From: Limonium bicolor
Lineage: Eukaryota > Streptophyta > Magnoliopsida > Caryophyllales > Plumbaginaceae
Length of the DNA stretch: 64,000 nucleotides
Assembly: GCA_023374045.1 (NCBI GenBank)
Contig: CM041779.1
Coordinates: forward strand, 270,540,062-270,604,061
Direction of reading: 5' to 3'
Shown in pieces: positions 58,941 to 64,000 of the stretch (position 1 is the stretch's first letter; every line of letters begins with the position of its first letter). Under the pieces are notes generated by a model. It was not told where the DNA came from. It ran no database searches and was given only the letters and a program-made list of their open reading frames with translations. The translations under genes and the position numbers were made by a program.

Positions 58941-60573
58941 TGTAGACAGGATAATGTGAGTGGTTGGAACTGACGTATTTAAAACAAATGAAAAAGAAAC
59001 TAAAAACTTAAAATACCTTACAGGCTGCAAACAAAATCCCGGTCGCAGTAGTATAGTACAGTGGAAGCGACCGGATATCGAACCGTGGGACTAAAAGGAA
59101 TTATCTAATTCCTAAGCTGTGCCACAAAAGGGGGGATTAATTGGCTTGTTTTTATAAATAAAAAGGAAAGATAAAATAAACTGAGTAAAAGGTAAATTAA
59201 ACGGGACTCTGGGTTCAGGTTTATATAGTCTGCTCTTTTATGCTATGTCTACCGGTTTTATTATAATAGTTTGGCAAAATTCATGTTATTATCTTGAGGA
59301 CTAAATCATAGACTCAAAAGAACTCGTTTACCAGAACATGCTCGGTCTAATCCAGATTCGAGCAAAACACATGTAAACGGATTAAGTATGAGAAATTATA
59401 TTTGCGTCTGAAAATACTAACTTATTAATTCATAATAAGCTTTCTACAGATTTATGGCTTAATTAACCTGTCTATTTATCACGGATCTGATCAAAATAGA
59501 TTTAGTAAAGCATTTTAATAAATTCATGAAATTTATTAAAAAGGCGAGAGATAAGCTTTAATCGGAACAAACTGTATTTAATTAAACCGGTAAAAACATA
59601 AATTACATAATTAAACAGACTATAAATTAACCTTCACCCAGAGTATATCCTCCTTAGCCTGACATATTAACTGGTAATATGTCAGTCAGAGGTTGGACAT
59701 AATAATAATGTGGTGTTGTGGAGGTGTGGATGGTGAATGGAGAAATGAAGAGGAAGAAAAGTGGAGAATGTACGTAGGAATTTGTATGTGGAATGAGTGA
59801 TTTAGAGTGTTGAGTTGTGGTGGTCGATGATGTATAATTGATAAAGAAGCAGTGGGTTTATATAGAAGAAGAGAAGAAGAAGAAGACAATGGTGGATGGG
59901 ATTGAAGGTAGGCGGTGGTAGTAGAAGGATAATATTGTAGGCGTCGTAGATAAGAGACAGGAAAATGAAGAAGACGGCGCCGAAAGTTACAACGCGTGAA
60001 ATCTGGAATTGGCGCCGCATTTTACACGTGTCCGCGTTTGTGTCCGGCTGTCCGCGTACGGACATATATGAGGACGTGAGACGTCCTAGTTTCTGTCCGC
60101 GTACGGACACATTTGTCCTAGAGAGATCTGTTTATGTCCGCGTTTCTGTCCGCGTACGGACACATATGTCCTAGCGAGATCTGTTTGTGTCCGCGTTTCT
60201 GTCCGCGTAAGGACACAATCCCTTGTTTCCTGTCTGCGTTTGCATCCGCGTAAGGACATGAGTTATCCGCGTTTGTGTCCGCGTGGGGGCTACGCGGACA
60301 CATGTATTTCATCTCATCTTGTTCTGTAAACTTTGACAGGCTCCAGATTCTTCGTTTGAGCTCCGTTTTTAGATCCGTTTGTGCCTATGCGTTTGTCTCT
60401 TCGTCTACTTTGCTCCTAGCTTGGTTTTCCTCATGTTTAACCAATAAATCTGTAATATAACCAATAAAACGTAAACTAGAGGAAAACTAACCAAAGTGGA
60501 GAAATGAGCAAGAAAAGTGCTATTATAACATATGAAATACACCCATAAAACATGCTCATTTGGACACTTATCA
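58941..60573 (-). mobile_element. T3: solo LTR, Tat/Athila-like
   Basis: 1633 bases; on the minus strand it starts TGATAAGTGTCCAAATG. TCTCG is duplicated at 58936-58940 and 60574-60578, and the G1 LTR text continues across the gap. A TATA box (minus-strand TATATAAA) is at 59857-59864. The hairpin cluster at 60028-60303, upstream in the transcription sense, uses TCCGCGTACGGA and TGTCCGCGTTT words. No internal region. Confidence 0.87.
60028..60303. repeat. T3 LTR hairpin and tandem cluster
   Basis: Repeated TGTCCGCG...TCCGCGTACGGACAC units of roughly 60-70 bases, each containing the self-complementary TCCGCGTACGGA; about five units with changes. Confidence 0.85.
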
Positions 60574-60993
60574 TCTCGTTTTTTTAATTTTAATGGTTCT
60601 TAAACCTTCATTAATGTTTTATTATAGTTATATATCAACTATAATTTTTACAATTTCATTTAACCACTTAAAGTCACGTTTTTGGGTTTTCTCGAAAAAC
60701 GTGATTTAAAGTTTCGTTTGCGTTTTTATCCCACTATATGGATCCGTTTTCTTCGGAAATTTTCCCCACATGTTCTTAGTGTGTATTTAGGGTATAAAAA
60801 TATATTTATAACCCTAGTGAAGGTTATATACCTCCTAAGGTTACATAACACGTGTTATCACATTTTATGACTTTTACGCGTTTTCCTTTTTCTTTTGGCT
60901 TTACTTTCTTCACCAATATTCTTAAGGACTTAATTAGCCTTCGAAAATTATAATTACATGATTAGTTAACACATAAAGGTTTGGGGTATTTCA

Positions 60994-63179
60994 ATCTACC
61001 CCCTTAAAAGAACTTTGTCCTTAAAGTTCCACAATTCCTATGCATTACTTAATTAGAATACAGGGATTACTTTTGCAACATAAATCTCACATATCACAAT
61101 ACACTTGATATAAACAATTAGACTCAAGGGTCTGGATAATGTACACTGCACATAACACACAACATGTCATTGCATGTTTAACAATAAAAAATACTCTTTT
61201 ATACTCTCTTCATGGGCTCGGTCCAAAGGCTACAAGACGACTCAATCTTCGAGTCCATATCAAGTAATACACATTGTGATCTCGCAGGTACTGGTCGCGA
61301 TGGACACTTATGCTTTCTGGTCCCCGGTCCTTTAAAAGATCAAAACAATCACATACATTTTGTTGTATTCTCCTCATGTCACCGGTCCGAAGACAAAAGG
61401 CTCATACGTCCTCGGCTCGTGAGCGAGACTAAATAACAGAAAATCCTTTTTACGAGGCTAAGTAGAAGAAAATATTTTATTTGAAAATACCAATTGAATA
61501 TCTTTTATGAAAATATAATACAACTCCAAGTCCAATTTATGCTAATTGTATCTTTTCTTAACGTGATTATTTGTGACCACTTATAGAGAGCTTCAAGAGT
61601 CATCCAACCCTGATGTGATCAGCATCAGTGTTGAACTATCCTTCCACCCCAATTTGTGTTCAGTTTCCCTTGATCGCATACAAATCAAGTTCCACCTCCC
61701 ACTTCAATTTCAAACCAGCAACTAATTCAAACATTTACCATTTTCTATCTTTTAATCCTTCTAGTGATAATCACACCATCAAATAGTTCAATTATTTCCA
61801 TTGTCTATCTTTTTAATCATTCTAGTCATAATAGAAGGCAATACATCTCTAAAGGATGGAACTCTGTCGATCAATAATTCTCAATTCGCCTCTAATCAAC
61901 TTACCTAGGGAATCCAATTCTCACTAGGTTCTTTATCGGTTTCATACTTATTCATACATCACAATACTATATATATTTTGATCAAAATCACAATACACAA
62001 TACCCTATTTGGTCTCAAATAAACATGTAATATCGGGGTTTTAGTTCCCCAAGAGTTTCTCTACTCCCTTACAGTTATACTTTCACACCAAGGTTAACAA
62101 GGTAGGTATGTTTTACATAAATGGTATTCGCATTACCTGTGTGCATTGACCATAATTAGACTTATGAGTGAATACATATGTTGATATAAATACACATCAA
62201 GCATTAAAACAATTTCTTTATGTTATGCACACCATAGTTCATGTACACTTGTACGTAAACATACGCTAAGCGATTTTTCGCTCTACCCCCCTTAGAAGGG
62301 ATTACACCCACGTAATCTATCAATGGACATTGCTTTAAAATGTTCTGCCGTCATGAAGTGTTTTAACTTCCACATGGTCTATTTTATAATGCAATCTGGT
62401 TAGAGGATCTTAACCATATTGGCGGTTTAGTCCATGAACCAAGAATTCTCATTGGAATTTGTTTAACTCATAACCGGGTTTGGTTCTAGCCTAAGAGGCT
62501 TCAAGGCATATTCAATTTTGAATCGTGGGCCCACTAGCTTCTGCTGCACGACCCTGATAACTTTAGAGCTTAGTTCACCCTTTTATTATTCTTAATGTAT
62601 TGTACATCTCCCATTTATCCCTTTTATATTGGGAATAACGGTTTCCCAACCGACGCGTGGTATTTCTTACCGTATGTGAACTCGATGAGTTATAGATTTT
62701 CTATTCCATTCTCTATTGTGTATCTCCGTGTTTATTCAGTTTGTCTTTCCGACTTACTGTCAGTTGAGGTCGAGCTACTACCAAATATGTAGTGCTCCCT
62801 CTATTGTTTCCAACACTTGAGGTATATTATATACCTATATTTGGTATTCAGTGCTACTATAGTCACTTATTCCTAATCATGCCTCCTCATTTGGTTCTAT
62901 ACAAGTATTCGTTCATTTGTACGACCTTGCATTTCCTATGCATCGGTCCTTATAGCGTTTATAAGTCTCTTTCCTCCTTTGTTGCGGTGGGGTTCAACTA
63001 CTGTGACGGTTGGTATTTCCAACGGTTTTGTTTCTAGGTCTACACTTAACTGACTTGCGTCATATTCACGGGTGTGTTTGCACGACTTCCGTATCCAGTA
63101 CGGGTTGGTTATTTAGCAATCAGGTACTATTGCTCAAGGCTTATTACTTCTGTTATCAAACTGATCCTCTAGGGATACA
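60994..63179 (-). other. G1 internal region, visible part
   Basis: Begins with the polypurine tract and the hairpin GAACTTT/AAAGTTC (61010-61029). About 2 kb aligns loosely with G3 41661-43900. No protein motif seen. It is cut by D2 at 63180. Confidence 0.6.
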
Positions 63180-64000
63180 CACTAGTGGACAAAATGTTTT
63201 AAACCACGGTTAGGAACAGTGGTTTATGCTCCCGTCGCATATAGAAAATTGTCTATTTACCACGGTTATCAACCGTGGTATAAAAGTAGACTATATACCA
63301 CGGTTCTCTCCTTAACCGTCGTTTAAAACCGTTTTTGGACGCGGTCCTCAACGATTTTAAACGACGGTTAAGGAGAGAACCGTGGTATAAAGCCCTTTAT
63401 ATGACGGTTAAAGGTCAAAACCGTGGTTTATTATCTATAAATCAACGAATAAACCACGGTTATACATAACCGTGGTTTATAGTCTATGAAATTTTTTCAA
63501 AATCGCCGGCGATTCAGAAGCGTCGCTTCACAGATATCAAACACAGCACAAAAGAGAATGAGAGGCTAGAACATGTGTGTCCTTGTTTTCGATTTATGGT
63601 TGCAAAATAATGAGTGAAGAATGGCGTAGTATGTTCCTTGTTCGCGGTGGGTTGCAAATTATCGTGAAGTTGAAGAGAATGAAGAACGGAGGCGTAGGTC
63701 ATGTACCTTGTTCGCCGGTTATGTTGTGAAAATTACAGTGAGAATGAGTGAGTGAGGACGAGCATGTTCCTTGTTCGCAAGTGTAAGCTGCAAAAATTAC
63801 CGAAAAACAAGAGAATGAGTGAGGAAGAGCATGTTCCTTGTTCGCGGTTTAGGATTGCAAAAATTACCGTGAGCTAGTTGAAGAGAATGAATATAGTTGC
63901 AGAGCATGTTCGTCGGTTTGGGTTCCCAAATTATCGTGAGGTTGAAGAGAATGAAGAAGAGTTGCAGAGCTCGTCGGTTTGGGTTCCAAAATTACCGTGA
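63180..64000. mobile_element. D2: CACTA element, left end, runs past the window
   Basis: Starts CACTAGTGGACAAAATG, then a subterminal zone to about 63485 with many ACCACGGTT/AACCGTGGT words in both directions, including a long foldback around 63290-63385. From 63600 a degenerate tandem repeat follows. The other end and the target duplication are outside. Confidence 0.75.
63600..64000. repeat. Degenerate tandem repeat in D2
   Basis: Six or so units of about 60-75 bases containing ATGTTCCTTGTTCGC, TTGCAAAAATTACCGTGA and GAAGAGAATGA, with variable spacing. It reaches the window end. Confidence 0.7.

Larger units (their letters stand above)
15263..64000 (-). mobile_element. G1: gypsy-like element with about 4.3 kb LTR, outer host of the nest, incomplete at right
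   Basis: Starts TGTAACACCCCAA at 15263. Its 3' LTR (minus orientation) is split by C2 and T3 into 15263-17580, 57389-58940 and 60579-60993; adding the parts gives about 4.29 kb, matching the 4.1-4.2 kb of G2 and G3. At 60994 a polypurine tract follows, and the internal region runs to 63179, where CACTA element D2 cuts in. The 5' LTR must lie beyond the window. No gag or pol motif is seen in the visible internal part. Family assignment to gypsy (Tekay/Del-like ends) is an inference from LTR ends and tract. Confidence 0.75.

Overview
This is a window of plant nuclear DNA, most likely from a eudicot. It has one recognisable host gene with plant-type introns, and most of the rest is nested LTR retrotransposons. 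Nothing prokaryotic was seen. I name the repeats C1-C4 (Ty1/copia), G1-G3 (a gypsy-like family with about 4.1-4.3 kb LTRs), T1-T3 (Tat/Athila-like elements whose LTRs begin TGATAAG), D1-D2 (CACTA elements) and MITEs. All joins were found by eye from LTR ends, primer sites and target-site duplications (TSDs).

Region 1, 1-4321: a hairpin-rich stretch, possibly an Ogre/Tat-type LTR remnant (1-703), a GGGTT-rich repeat, and a decayed minus-strand copia element C1 (1049-4321) that keeps one LTR, gag pieces, protease and part of integrase.

Region 2, 4322-13194: the gene-bearing island. A six-exon minus-strand gene (6381-10414) encodes a CHUP1/IPGA1-like coiled-coil and proline-rich protein. Its first exon carries a frame break at an 8-base homopolymer. 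Around it are a hAT-like foldback element (5548-5828), a Tourist-like MITE with TTA duplications (12133-12279) and an RNase H-like fragment (12756-13085).

Region 3, 13195-64000: one nested stack. Copia fragment C4 was entered by CACTA element D1 (TSD AGT) and by G1 at 15263. The G1 3' LTR was entered by copia C2 (17581-57383, TSD ACATT) and by solo LTR T3 (58941-60573, TSD TCTCG). C2 holds solo LTR G2 (19089-29478, TSD TTTAA), which holds T1 (19465-25637, TSD CTCAG). C2 also holds copia C3 (31150-55255, TSD AGACG), which holds G3 (37569-52417, TSD TCTAT), which holds solo LTR T2 (45492-46993, TSD TCGTC). That makes six levels: C4 > G1 > C2 > C3 > G3 > T2. CACTA element D2 starts at 63180 inside G1 and runs out of the window.

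The most interesting signal is a cluster of short GC-rich hairpins inside the LTR of every T and G element. The hairpin sequence differs completely between families. In the three T families the cluster lies upstream of the TATA box, and in the G family at least one stem shows a compensatory base-pair change. Other points of interest are an extra long ORF after pol in C3, a gag stop followed by a splice-acceptor-like tract shared by C2 and C3, and two microhomology-flanked deletions that made C2 non-autonomous.
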